Position numbers and translations under genes: made by a program | Shown: piece after piece, positions 42,052 to 54,143 of the stretch | Numbering within the stretch: position 1 is the stretch's first letter | Layout: each line of letters opens with the position of its first letter | The notes under the pieces: model-generated | The model's database searches: none | What the model was told of the DNA's origin: nothing | What the model saw: only the letters and a program-made list of their open reading frames with translations | From: Pseudozyma flocculosa PF-1 | Taxonomy: Eukaryota > Basidiomycota > Ustilaginomycetes > Ustilaginales > Ustilaginaceae | Direction of reading: 5' to 3' | Assembly (NCBI RefSeq): GCF_000417875.1 | Contig: NW_006920889.1 | Coordinates: forward strand, 532,163 to 596,162 | DNA: 64,000 nt

Positions 42052-45000
42052 ACCAAGCGGGTGGGTGGCGGTACATGACACATGACATTGAAGACAGGTG
42101 GTACGTCGAAGCCCGACACCTGGTTGCTACGTTGCGTCGCGACGACGAGAGAGGGAGACGTCCAGCTCAACTCAGCTTGCTGGCTTGGCCCTGCCCTGCC
42201 TGCCTTGCATGGGTCGACGCCGACTCCGACGCCAGCGCCGGTGCATAGAAAACGACCCGCCACGTACGGCTTCCCCGCGGCTTCGTTGCCGGGAGTCTGT
42301 TGATCCCCGTCCGTTGTCCTCTCTCTGAAAGTCGAAGAGACCCTCCCTGCATCCTCACTGTTTGCATGGTCTCCTGACAACCGTCAAAGATTCTCGTTGC
42401 TATACATCCCCTTGCCTGTCTATCCGGACAACCGTCATGGATCAAGCAGGCCAGGGGGTCGTAGAGAAGCAGGCCGGGACCCTTGCTTGGTTGTTCTGCT
42501 TTGCTTTGCGATGTGCGACGCTGCGTTGCGTTGCCCCGAGCCCGTTCTCCGTCTGCCTCTGGACCGGTTGGCCCCTGCCTGGCACCGTCAAGCGAGGAGG
42601 GCGGGGTAAGGCCCAACTAGCCTGACCGCGGAGCGACCTGTCCGCACAGCACAACTATCTGGTATGTGCTCGGTCGAAGCAGTGGCCCGCTCCGCATCTC
42701 CATCCTGAGTGGCTACCGTACGAGGTGACGAGGGGATAGCCCCAACACGCAGACCGCCTTCGCATCCGCGGCTTTCGCTCCGCCACGCCACCTCGCCACT
42801 TCCTGTCAGGCCAGGCTGGTCGACTTGCGGATCCGTTCCGTACGTGATCGTTCGTCTACGTGCCTCATTTTGGTCTATCCCCTCTTCCCTGCCCTGCCCT
42901 CCCTACCCTGCCCGCGTCATCCTGCTCAACCTCGCTTAGTCGCTGTGCCCAGAGCAGCGCCACGGGACACAGCGCGAGCTGGCCTAGGCTGGGTGGCGAA
43001 CAAGCCAGAGCGCAATTTAGCTTGGCGCTAGCGTGGGATCCGCCCAGCTCCGCTCCGCCTCGTATGTCCCACCCGCCATCCCCGCCATCGACGGACGGTA
43101 GGTACAGTGGCTGTGCCGTCGCCGTGGCTGAGCATCACCGCGCCGAAAAACTCTCAATCGATGGGATGCGACTTGCCTGGCGGCGCAGAGCCCCGTCTCG
43201 CCGCGCGGCCCTGCTCCACGGAGACGAGATTAATACATAGTCAATCAGCCGCCGTCCCGTCCCGTCCACGACCGTGGCTGCCTGCACGAGCTTCCACCCA
43301 TGTCAGTCCTAGGTACTGTACCGGTGTCCTCTCTGAACTTGACCGAGGTGGCGATGGAAAGGACGTGCAACCAAGCTGACGGAAGCTGGCGTTGTGCACA
43401 GCAGGTAGTTAGTGGACGTCTGGTGCTGCCCAGCGCGAAATGGAAGCCACCAACCAAGTTGAACAGATCCAGAAGCCGTACGCATCAAAGGGGGGCAAGC
43501 AAGCCTGACAACCGAACGAGCACCGCCTGCGTTGTTGCAACGCTGAGCGTAGTCCCGCATCGAAGCGCCACCTCGGCCCGACTGCTTCCCATCGCCCCGC
43601 CGGCAGCACGTCCACATCGTTCAGCATCTAACTATGCGATCTTCCTCCTGGCCGGTTGATGTCGAATGCAGCAGAAGTCGGGGCTTCGTGATCAGTTTCT
43701 ACAGGAAGACGATGGCTGCTGTGAGTCTGTGCATCCCTGCTCTACCTGCCTGGCCAGCCGGTCCATAGCGGCAGGTCCTCCGGCGAGCGAGACATGGGGC
43801 CCGGCGCCGATGCATGTATCGCGAATGGCCGTGGGCGTTTGATTGCAGCGAGTAGTGACTCAGGAGGGAAGGCCGCCCGCCCGTCCGCCCGTCAGCCTTT
43901 TCGCCCCCGCTCAGTCCTCACCTGTCTACCGGTACTTACCTACTGTATGTAGCCTGCCTTGGCCAAACGCGCCATCCTCCCACCGAACGACCGATGGGTT
44001 CGACCAGACCTCGGCAAGCGGCACGACGACGGACGGAAAGCACGGCGGCGTAGCGCGGGCAAGGCCAGGCCGTCGCCGCGGTCGTCATTGACCCATCCAT
44101 CATCGGAGCATGGCTCGCCGAGACCTACCGTAAGTGTAAGGCGTGTCCTGGCCGAGCAAAAGACGCAGAGTAGGTACAGGAACAGTCCAGCCCCGGTGTC
44201 AGCCGCCGCCGCTCCCGGCTCGACGACGACGACGACGACGCTCTTTCATGCTCCACCCCTCTGTTGCAGCTTCAGATCGAATCGGCCTGGCCTTAGCTTG
44301 AACGGGGTGCACGGCGCTGATCCCGCAGATCGACGGCGTTTACCGGCAGCCCCGACTGCGCGCCACCCCGAGCAAAGACAAGAAAGCAGGCGAGCGAGCA
44401 GGCAGCTGGGCGCACAGTTTCCACACTCGCACGCTCCTGCCTCGCCCGGCCCCCCCGATGCGCCACACGGACATACCTCGGCGCCCCGATAGGCTGATAC
44501 GACGACACGACGGAGCCTCGACCGCTTGGCTCGGGGCAGCGTGGACGGGAATGAAGGTACAGTATGTATACAGTAGCACGCTCGATGGACTGGCTACAGA
44601 GAGTGGACTCTTGCGCCCTGGACCAGCGTTGACTTGGGGAAATCAACGACGGACGACCACAGTGACTTGCGACCGCGGAGAGGCGGGCATGATTTGACCG
44701 GTCAGCCGGTCGACGCGGCGGGCACGTTTGCTGAGCATATGGCCTCTCGCCACGCTCCGCCCGCCCGTGAGCCTTTTTCCTGCCTGATGCTCAGCAGCGG
44801 TGTGGCAGCTGCGACATCAAATACCCGATGCACGCTAGACGATGGAGCCGCCTCGGCCTGCATGCTCGTGCATGCATGCTTTGCCCAGCTTGGCTTCCAT
44901 TTCGCTTGGCTTTGCATCCAAGACCTCTCCGCCGTCTCCCGCCGCCGTGCTCCGCCCCCCCACCCCGGTCTCGACTCGACTCGATCCGCCGTCCCGGGTC

Positions 45001-45898
45001 GATCTCACTGTACAGGCCATCGTGCCGGCGACACCGTCGTTTGGCCAGTCGTGACACCTCCCTCTGCTTCCGCTCCGCGACATCTCAAACGCCAGGCGAG
45101 CCAGACTGAAACTCCGTAAAGTGCTGCTTCCCCTTCCCCTCGTTACGCGCGGTCAGCTCCACGGCCCGCCATGGCCTGGCTCTGCCTGGTCAGATCCGCA
45201 CCTCTCGTTTTGCCGCCGCTCCCAAACGGCAGGCGAGCTTAGACGAGAGACGCAGCTCCGTCTTCCGATGCAGTCGACACGCTACCGTACTGTGACCTCG
45301 GCCGTCCACCTTCAAAACAGAGTAACTCTCCGCGATAACCTTGCGAGGTCTGTGTACTGTACGCAAACCGCCGTGGGGCCAAACATGGCAGATGCAATAC
45401 CGTACAGTACCGGCTCCATCTTGGTTCCCCTGCCGCTGATCATGCGCTGTCCTGGACGCCAAGTCGCTGGCCGCTGCCGTGCTTGCCGCGTCCCCGGCCT
45501 CGCCTGCGACTCAAATCGAAGCCAAGCCAGAGTCTTCCTGGTGTTTCTGTTCCCTCGCCAAGCTCGGCCCTGCAGGCCAGCCAGCCGGTCGTTGCCACCC
45601 ACCATTCGTTCCCTGGCTGGTGGTGGCGGGGTCCTGAGCGCGGTAGGCCACGGCCTGGCCTGCCATTCCCAGCGCGACACTCGCCACCGCGCCCGCCTGT
45701 GCCGCCGCCTTCCTCGCCGGCTCTCGTCTCGCTCGCCTGTTCCTAGCGCTGTCTGCGGCGCCTTGCTGGTCTGCGGTTATGTCCGCCTACAGTAGCCAGA
45801 CATCCAAGCATCAGCGCATCGGCGCCCGACATCGTGCAGCAGTACCGTACCTCTTGACTCAGAACAGCAGAGCGACTACACCGCCCTTGCCGCGAGCA

Positions 45899-45904
45899 TA
45901 TAAG
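45899..45904 (+). promoter_or_regulatory. TATA box of cutinase gene 1
   Basis: TATAAG lies about 175 bases before the ATG at 46078. The leader between is C/T-rich. Confidence 0.6.
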
Positions 45905-46077
45905 AACCTTCGACTGGCCGTCGTCTAGCAGTGGCCCCCTTCATCCTCCTCACCCCATCACACCCATCCCTCTCTTCCTCCCACCTTGCTGGCAAGACCT
46001 AAAGCCCATCCTCCCGTCGATTTCACCCCCTCTCTACCCGTCTCCGACGCTCCCCTCTCAAACAACTCTCTCTCACG

Positions 46078-47199
46078 ATGCAGTTCAACGCCCTCTTCCT
46101 CATCGCGCTGGCCAGCTTCGCCACCGCGCTCCCCGAGCCCATCGCCGTCGACGGTAACACCGCCGACGCCGTCGCGCCCAGGTGGGGCAGCTACCCCTCG
46201 TGGGGCGGCAGCAGCGGCGGCAGCACCGGTGGCAGCTGGTGGGGCGGCTCGACTGGCGGCTCGACTGGCGGCTCCTCTGACGCCAGCAGTGGATCCTCGA
46301 GCGGCGGCTCGTCGTCGGCCGCTGCGTGCAACAGCTACAGTGAGTTGCCCTGCTTTCCCCCTCGTCTCCCGATCCCAACCCCATACCTCATCCTCGCTGA
46401 CCGTCCTTCCCTCCACATCTACTCCCTCTCTTGTCGCAGCTGTCATCACCACCCGCGGCACAGGCGAGGCCCAGGGCCCGTCGGCCGGTTTCCGCACCAT
46501 GAACTCGCAGCTCACCTCGTCGACCTCCGGCGGCAAGCTGTACAACACCGTCTACCCCGCCGGCTTCAGCCAGAACTCGGCCCAGGGCACCCAGGACATC
46601 GTCAACAAGGTCACCACCACCCTGCGCTCCAACCCCAACGAGTGCTTCATCCTCCAGGGCTACTCGCAGGGAGGCGCCGCCACCACAAACGCCCTCCCCA
46701 AGCTCACCGGATCGGCCTTCGACGCCGTCAAGGGCGTTTTCATCATCGGTAACCCCCTCCACAAGCGTGGCCTTGATTGCAACGTCGACTCCAACGGCGG
46801 CACCACGACTAAGAACGTCCAGGGCATCTCTGCCGGCCTCGGCAGCGGAATCCCGCAGAACTGGGTCTCGAAGACGATGGACGTTTGCGCTTTCGTGAGT
46901 CGTCCCTGGATCGCCATGTTCACCGCCCTCCATTGCACACCGGGAGGCTGGACATGCATTGGCTTCGATGGCGGTTCAACGAGGTACAAGGAGCTGAGGT
47001 ACTGACACCATCGCCACCGTGTATCGACCTCGACGCGCTCTTCTTTTTCCCCGCCTCCCTGCTGCTGCCGTGACAGGGCGACGGCGTTTGCGACACCACG
47101 AACGGTCGCGGCATCAACGGCCCCCACCTCTCCTACGGCAGCGACAGGAACGTTCAGCAGATGGGCCTCACCTTCATGAAGAAGCAGCTTGGCCGCTAA
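46078..47199 (+). CDS. Secreted cutinase-family (CE5) esterase 1
   Basis: Joining 46078-46339, 46440-46894 and 47077-47199 gives 279 residues. Introns are phase 1 (GTGAGT/TCGCAG) and phase 0 (GTGAGT/TGACAG). A signal peptide (MQFNALFLIALASFATA) precedes a Ser/Gly/Trp-rich linker (about residues 34-80). The catalytic domain starts at CNSYTVITTRGTGE. The nucleophile elbow is GYSQGG (S163), and the other triad residues are probably D241 in GDGVCD and H256 in GPHLSYG. Five cysteines (84, 156, one in LDCN, one in DVCAF, 244) allow the family's disulfides. CE5 enzymes hydrolyse cutin polyester or acetyl groups on xylan; the particular substrate cannot be read. The low-complexity linker before the catalytic domain is unusual, since most cutinases have only a short pro-region. 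Confidence 0.93.
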
Positions 47200-49280
47200 A
47201 GCCTCGAAGGCGCAACGGGCATCGAGGAGCAGGTTCGGGTCCCGTGCTTGTGCTCATGTCGAGCATCGTCGGACCGCCTGTTCCACCCTTTCCCACTGTC
47301 CCGCACCTTCCTTTCCGCTCGTCCAGCATCACTACTACTATACACCCAATCTTCTACTTTCTACTCTCTCTCTCTCTCTTCATTATTGATACCGCGCCTC
47401 GTATCCGAGCGCCGCACGGCCGCTGTCTAGCCTAGAGGATCTCCCCCCCTGGCTCCTCGCGGACGTTTTCTTCCTCCCCCCTTTGCTTCTCTCCGCTAAG
47501 GTCGTCTCGAAATCAAACTACTGCCTGGTCGTTATCGCTCTTTCCCTTCTGTCCACCCATGTGCCTGTGACTTGATGCTCGCTTTCTCGTGGCTCACTTG
47601 GCTAAATGACGCCCGGCGCGATGTCGGCTCTCAGTTCCTGGACGTTTGGACGTCGCCCGTCCTAGGTCGAGGAGGATGCAGTCGAGTTGGCCATCGTGTT
47701 GGACTGGACCCGACGAGGTGGCCACCAGAACCGCGCCCCTCGCTGCGCCGGCCATCCGTCCCTGTCCGACACGTTCCTCGGCCTTGCCCGTCCGTCCGTG
47801 GCTCCATCAGGCCATCCGTGCATTGAGGTCCGGTCTGGTTCCGCGATACCACTGTACTAGCTCTCGCTTTCGGTCAACGGGCCATCGCTAGCCCCGATGC
47901 GGATCGCATGGCCACGTATGTACGCATGGTCCCGACCCCTTCCCACCACCCCCCTTGCTCGCAGGCAGAGCCACCTACTCGTCGAGTCGTCATCCGATGG
48001 ACTCAACCGTCCGTCCTAGTCCATCTGTCTGTGTTTCAACAAGCAATGATATATGCCCGCCCGGGGACCCATACTGCGCGCTAAACCGAGCTAGACTGAG
48101 CCCCGTGGCCGTTAGCCACCTCCCCTTCCCCCTTTAAGCCCCCTGCTGCGCCCCGCCGTGACCGGCGCAGCCCGGCCCGGTGCGGCGTGACAACCATGCG
48201 AACACTACTGAAGCTCTGACTCGCCCGCCATCTTGACGGCGCGCAAGGTGTGCCGGCCTGTGCTTCGTGAACGATGACGGCGGCCAACGTCAGCCAGCTG
48301 AGCTAGGGATGATGCACCTCGCCTCAGCTCAACGGCTCGTCCATCGAGCAACCGGAAGCCATCCCGCCCTCGCCCGCCGAGCCCGTTCGGAAGGTGCCCG
48401 AATCGCCAGGCGGGCTTTCCAATTGAATTCATTCAGGATTCTTGGTGCCCCCAGGATTTTTGGTTGGCGCCTCGCCGCCAAGGGCTTGTCATGCCTGCCG
48501 CTCCGCCCCCTCCGCATGTCCGCCGGCAGCGGAACGGTCGTTGGGTGTTGCAGCGGCGCGCGCGTTGTACGTGTCAACGGCGCTATGTATGTACATACGC
48601 CCTCGCTACGCCACACGCGGCTGGGCGCAGTCATGGATGGACATGGACAGATCGCGCGTGATCATCGACTGACACTCGCCCGTGTCACCGTCGCCCAACT
48701 ACCCGGCCGCGCCTGGCACCTCTGATCCCAACCCTCCGCCCTGCGCTCCATGCCCACCCGTTCCGAGGGTCGTGGGCCGGTCCTCCTCGCCCCTCTTTCC
48801 TCTCTCTCGCGCTCGGCCCCACCGCGCGGCGCCTGGGACTAAGAGCCACTTCGACCGACTCTGCTCAGCCTGACCGAATCGATGGCCTGGCCCTGTGTCA
48901 CGACCTCCAGTGCAAATTGACACGGCGTTGCCATCGCTGCGCGTCCCCGTCTGCGCCCGACATCGAGGCTAGTAAGTCGGGGGCGAATATCAGGACAGCC
49001 TCAGCCTGCCATCATCCTTGCGCCGTCTCCCCATCCTCCCATCAGCTAATCAGCCCTCCGTCCCCTCCCCCTGCCCCTTCAGACGCCCTCTCTCCCAATC
49101 GTTCTTCATCCTCTTGCTGGCAAGACCTCGAACGCGCGTTTAACCCCTCGCCCTTCACTCCCCTCCTTCACTCCCCTCCTTCATCCCCTGTTCGATTTCT
49201 CTTCCTACCTCTTCGCGTCTGCGACCACCACCAAGTACTCTTTCCAGCTTCGTCTCGCCTCCTCGATCGACGCCCTTGCG
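47200..49280. other. Spacer between the two cutinase genes
   Basis: About 2.1 kb, starting with the C/T-rich 3' flank of cutinase 1 (a TC run near 47365-47380). No gene is supported. The final 200 bases are the promoter and C/T-rich leader of cutinase 2. Confidence 0.6.
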
Positions 49281-51032
49281 ATGCAGGTCGCCGTCCTTTT
49301 TGCCATCGCCCTGGCCGGCCTGGCCAGCGCGCACCCCAACCCCAAAGCCCTCATGATGGGCGGCGGGATGCCCAAGATGCCCGGTATGGGCGGAGGCTTG
49401 ATGGGCGGCGGCATGCCCAAGATGCCCGGTATGGGCGGAGGCATGATGGGCGGCGGGATGCCCAGCTTCGGCGGTCTCGGCGGCGGCGGAGGCGGTATGC
49501 CCGGCCTCGGCGGCCTCGGAGGCGGCGGTGGCGGTATGCCCAGCTTTGGTGGCCTCGGCGGCGGCGGCGGCGGCGGCATGCCCGGCCTCGGTGGTCTCGG
49601 AGGCGGTGGCGGCGGTATGCCCAGCTTTGGTGGCCTGGGCGGCGGCGGTGGCGGCGGCATGCCCAGCTTCGGTGGTCTCGGAGGCGGTTCCAGCGGNNNN
49701 NNNNNNNNNNNNNNNNNNNNNNNNNNNNNNNNNNNNNNNNNNNNNNNNNNNNNNNNNNNNNNNNNNNNNNNNNNNNNNNNNNNNNNNNNNNNNNNNNNNN
49801 NNNNNNNNNNNNNNNGGTGGGCGGCATGCCCAGCTTCGGTGGTCTCGGAGGCGGTTCCAGCGGCGGCGGCGCCTCGTGGTCGGTTCCTCCGATGCGAGGC
49901 GGCGGCCGCCCGGCGGTGGTCCGCTGCCGGTGGCGGCTCTGGTGGGGCTACAGGCACCGGTGGCGCAGCGGGTGGTGCTGCCCTGGTGGTGGTAGCGCCG
50001 CCGGCGGTGCTGGTGCTCCCACGGGCGCCGCATGCAACAGCTACAGTGAGTCTACCCGTCCAGACAGAGCGCGTCCTTCAACGTCACGCCCGACTCCCCA
50101 TCCCTCTCCGACGCGGACCCCTCTCATCCCTGCCCCCTCCCCGGCCCAACCGTTGACCAACGCTCTGCCACCTCTCCCCCCAACCCGCCCACCTTCACAC
50201 CGTCTCCTCCGCCCCCTTCTGCCTCTGCCTCCGACCCCGGCTGCAGCCATCATCACGACGCGCGGTACGGGCGAGATGCAAGGCCCCTCTGCGGGCTTCC
50301 GCACCATGAACTCGCAGATCACGTCGGCCGTGCCCGGCGGAAAGCTGTACAACACCATGTACGCCGCCGGATTCGACCAGAACTCGGCGCAGGGCACGCA
50401 GGATATCGTCAACAACGTGACCAACACCATCCGCCAGAACCCCAACGAGTGCTTCATCCTCCAGGGCTACTCGCAGGGCGCCGCCGCCACGACCAACGCC
50501 CTCGCCAAGATCACGGGCGCAGGCTTTGACGCCGTCAAAGGGGTCGTGATGGTGGGAAATCCCCTCCACCGCAAAGGCCTCGCCTGCAACGTCGATGACA
50601 AGGGAGGTACCTCGACGATGAACGTGCAAGGAATGATGGCCATGATGGGCGGTGGTGTCCCCCAGAACTGGGTCTCGAAGACGTTGGATATCTGCGCCTA
50701 CGTGAGTCTTGCCGCATCGCCAAGTGCCCCGTGGAAGGCTGCACATGGCACGACAGACGGCACAAGGAGATTGCTATCGATTCGAGATGCGAATGACGGA
50801 AGAGATGTGCTGACACCGCCATCCCGCCGTGACGATATCCACCTCGACGCGTCTCGCTCTTTTCCTTCCCGCCCTCGTCTGCGCCTCTGCACCTCCGTGT
50901 GGACGACAGGGCGACGGCGTGTGCGACACCTCGCACGGTATGGGCATCAACGCCGCGCACATGTCGTACGGCGGCAGCCAGACGGTGCAAGCGATGGGCC
51001 TCAAGTTTATGCAGAAGCAGCTGGGCCACTGA
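49281..51032 (+). CDS. Secreted cutinase-family (CE5) esterase 2 with Gly/Met repeat linker; interrupted by gap
   Basis: The ATG at 49281 opens a signal peptide (MQVAVLFAIALAGLASA). A repetitive linker follows: GGMPKMPGMGGG units, then MPSFGGLGGGG and MPGLGGLGGGG units, running into the assembly gap at 49697-49815. After the gap, exon 1 ends at CNSY (50045). Exons 50247-50701 (455 bases) and 50910-51032 (123 bases) have exactly the lengths and phases of cutinase 1. The domain is intact: TIITTRGTGE, GYSQGAAATTNA nucleophile elbow, GDGVCDTS and AAHMSYGG. Across 49816-50032 the glycine-rich reading appears to switch frame twice, probably from sequence errors next to the gap. The long Gly/Met linker could act as a flexible spacer or wall-anchoring segment; that is inference. 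The two genes are clearly a tandem duplicate pair. Confidence 0.88.
49697..49815. other. Assembly gap (119 N)
   Basis: The run of N lies inside a near-perfect coding repeat: the same GGAGGCGGTTCCAGCGG ends the sequence on the left and recurs at about 49847-49863 on the right. The true length and frame across it are unknown. Confidence 0.99.
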
Positions 51033-52164
51033 GCGCCCTGGCGGCGCGCGGCGTGAGCCGGCTTGCCAGGGCTGCCGGCTTTGGCCCTCATCTCTGCGGC
51101 ACGGCGCGGCGCGGCGCGGCGCCAACCGACTGGACCGGACCGACGTCGATGCGATCGTTCACTGCGATCCATCTGTTGCTGTCGGTCGCCTCTGGTCGGT
51201 TGCGCCCGGATACACGGCGGTGCCCGCCCTCTCCCACTCGCTCACCTCGCCTCGTTTCGCCTCGTCTCTATCTCGTCTCGTCTCACCTGGCCCCAGTGTC
51301 ACCCCTGGGCCAACTTCACTCTGCAGCTGCGCCGCGGTTGCCGTGGTCCCATCTCGTTCGCTCCCTTGCGCGCTCCTCCCGCCTCTCCGATCCATCCCTT
51401 GCTGCTCCAGCCACGCAGCACGGGTGAACCACGTCCCTCCTTTCTCCTCCCCCTCGATCTGTCTATGCGTCGATGCCCTCGATGGCAGGCCGTCTGAGCG
51501 GGCCGATGCAGGCAGACCAAGGCGAGGCGCCGTCGCGGTCGCCCCGTCGCACCGCACCGCACCGCACCATCCTTTGACCGAATGCGAATGTAGCACTACA
51601 CCCGACCCTCCCTCTTTGTCGTTGATCGTTGATCGAACTCTTTCTCGTTGATCGTTGATCGAGCCCAGAGCTGTCCTTGACCCTTGTTCTTGTCCCGGTC
51701 TGAACGCATCCACCAGGCGCGGTGAGCCATGGCATCCTTGGTCGTTGTGATGCGCGCGTGCTGGTGGCCACGGCCGTGGTGGCGTCTGTTGCGGGTCTGT
51801 TTTTGCCTGCGGGGGCTGTCGATGTCGCGCCAGCCAGGCCCCGCTGGCTGCTGCTGCTGGCTGCAGGGTTCAGCGCCCGTCTCGGGGAAAAGGCAGGGAG
51901 CGAGACAGGGGCCTGGCCTGTCGCCCACGTACGCCCTTCCAGGCCCTCGTGCCAGCGCGCGGGCGAAAAGGCCGTGTGTTGGTCTTGCAGTTGCTCCACA
52001 TTTCACCTCCTCGCACTCGACCACCACCACCGCCGCCATCGACTCTTCCGCAGCCCCTCCGCGCCGCCACCGCGCCGTCACCACATCCGTCACCCGCTAG
52101 CTCGTCTGTCCGCCTCTCTGTCTCTTCGCCTCTCGCCTCCCCGCCACCCCGCCACCCCGCCGCC
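51033..52164. other. Spacer between cutinase 2 and the myosin light-chain gene
   Basis: About 1.1 kb with short direct repeats (GGCGC near 51100-51120, CTCGTCTCGTCTC near 51260, and GTTGATCGTTGATCGA twice near 51620-51661). No gene is supported. Confidence 0.6.
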
Positions 52165-52934
52165 ATGTCGGGACCATCGACGCTGCTCAACCCGGCGGCA
52201 CGCTCCAATGCCGTGTCGCAGCTGCGCGCCACGTCGGCACTCAAGGGCAACCACCCGCGCCAGTCGTCGTCGTCGGGCGTGTACAACACCTTCTCGCCCA
52301 AGCAGATCCAGGGCTTCAAGGAGGCCTTTAACATGATCGACCAGGACGGCGACGGCCTCATCTCGCGCGCCGACCTCGCAGGCATGCTCCAGAACCTCGG
52401 CCAGGAGCCCAAACCCTCCACCCTCGACGCCCACTTTGCCTCGGCCGGCTCCTCGTCGTCGTCGTCGGGCAGTGCCAGCGCCACGATCAACTTTACCCAG
52501 TTCCTCACCATGTTCGGCGAGCACCTCGCCGAGCTCGACGAGGCCTCGACCCTCGTCGACGCTTTCGAGTGCTTTGACGAGCGCGACCAGGGCGTCATTG
52601 ATGCCGGAGAGATCCGATACTGGCTCAGCGAGGTCGGCGACCGCATGACTGAACAGGAGGTGAGCAGGGGCCTCGCCTACTGATCGCGATCCTTCCCGCA
52701 TCGTCCACTCACCCTCACCCTCGCCCTCACCGACTGCCCCCCCCCAGATCGACCGCCTCCTCTCGGGCCCCTTTACTGACCGATCCGGCAAAAACTTTGA
52801 CTACAAGGCCTGTACGTTGCGCCTGCCCTGCCTGCGCCGAGTGTCGACCTGTCCCTGCCGCTGACCGTCAGTCTTGCCCTGCTGCCGCAGTCGTCGAGGC
52901 CATCAAGATGTCGGAACCTGCCGAGCTGGAATGA
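52165..52934 (+). CDS. RLC1: Myosin II regulatory light chain (EF-hand), three exons
   Basis: Joining 52165-52659, 52748-52811 and 52891-52934 gives 200 residues. Introns are phase 0 (GTGAGC/CCCCAG) and phase 1 (GTACGT/CCGCAG). FSPKQIQGFKEAFNMIDQDG followed by DGLISRADL is the regulatory-light-chain EF-hand 1, with a complete calcium/magnesium loop (D59, D61, D63, D70). Later EF-hands lack the full ligand set, as is normal for the family. The Ser-rich RQSSSSG at residues 32-38, just before EF-hand 1, is where regulatory phosphorylation occurs in homologues. A Ser-rich loop (about 93-101) is an insertion. The protein should bind the IQ motif of myosin II in the cytokinetic ring. The exon-2 and exon-3 joins restore DRLLSGPFTDRSGKNFDYKA/FVEAIK, as expected. 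Confidence 0.9.
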
Positions 52935-54143
52935 CGGCACGACGGCGTCGGACCCCATATCGCTCATGACGTGCACGCCCCGCCGTCGAGCCAGGTCGGA
53001 ACATGCCCGCCCCGGCCCGCTGTATCTATACCCTCCCCCGACCAGGAACAATCTCCCAGCCTCTGTCAAATCCCCCGCAGGGACGCGTGCATCGATCGCC
53101 AGGTGACAGGTTGCCAGCGACGGCGGGAACGTGATGAGATGAACCGGGCGCCAGCGAGGTCCGAGTGCAGACGATGTCGGCAGTCGAAGTGGCCATACGG
53201 CGGCACAAGCGCGGGGGGGTCGATGTATGGACGAGGCGATGGCGTCGCTCGCCTGGGAGCAGGAGGGGGTCACGAGGTCGATGTCGCGGCGAGCGGCGAG
53301 ACGAGGCGTCGGGGGCGGTCGAACCTCTACGAGACCGAGAAAGGTGCCCCTGCACAGCTGGCTGGCGATTGCACCGCAGCGACCGGCGCAGCAGAGGGCG
53401 GGACACGGCGTATCCTCGTGCCAGCCTATCAAACCCCATCGCCGGCGCCTCCTCTTGACCGAGGGACGCTTCCGAACGCGGACGGCACGTAGCGAGCCTC
53501 TGTCTGGCTGAGCATCGCCGCGTCAGAGTCGAGTCGAGTCGGTCCTACCTAGCCTCTCTGGCTCGATACGACTTGCATGGCCGGCCCTCGAACCGAACGC
53601 AGTCTGGTGGTGCTCGAGGAGATGCGGCGACCAAGAGAGCTCGAGAGTCGCAGCCATGTCGAGGTTTCCTTGGGTTGCCGGAACCAGGTCGGTCCGGTGC
53701 GGTGCGGCGTGGTGGCGCCTTGTAGCGGGCAGAGAGGACCGACCTTTGATGGCCTGGCCGGTGTGGGCAGGCCGGTGTTGGCAGGCCGGTGTTGGCAGGC
53801 AAACCTAGCCTGCTCGTCAGTCCCCCCGCCTGCTTTTGGCCATCCTGCTTGACCCCATGTGGAGGAGGCTTGCCTGCAAGGATGCTGCTGCCTGGCCCGT
53901 GATTGCGTGCTTGCCTGCCCGCCTTTGCCCTAACCCGCTTGGCTTGGCCTGGCCTGGCCTGGCCACCCGAGAGATTCTTCTGACCTGCCTGGGCCTGGCC
54001 TGGCCGGTCTGCTTGGGCACCTCGCTCATCCTCTCTCCACCACGACGACGACGACGAGCGGCCACACTCACCAACGACCGCCACTCACCAGCGCCTCACC
54101 CCTCACCTCTCGCCGCTCCCTCTCACACTCTCCCGCACCGACC
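52935..54143. other. Spacer between myosin light-chain and carrier genes
   Basis: About 1.2 kb. It includes GGCAGGCCGGTGTT duplicates near 53767-53800 and GGCCT pentamers at about 53940-54005. No gene is supported. Confidence 0.6.
53938..54006. repeat. GGCCT pentamer arrays
   Basis: Two short runs of TGGCCTGGCCTGGCC separated by about 30 bases, upstream of the carrier gene. Confidence 0.8.

Larger units (their letters stand above)
41553..46077. other. 4.5-kb gene-poor region upstream of the cutinase genes
   Basis: No gene could be supported on either strand. Open frames are short or start at non-ATG codons and lack domains. The region is notable for repeated TACTGTA/TACAGTA palindromic motifs (see findings) and a short GAC array near 44222-44240. 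The last 200 bases form the promoter of the first cutinase gene. Confidence 0.55.

Noticed and set aside
45121..45795. 224-codon plus-strand frame before cutinase 1
   Set aside because: It begins at GTG, has no signal peptide or domain and crosses the TACTGTA motif cluster.
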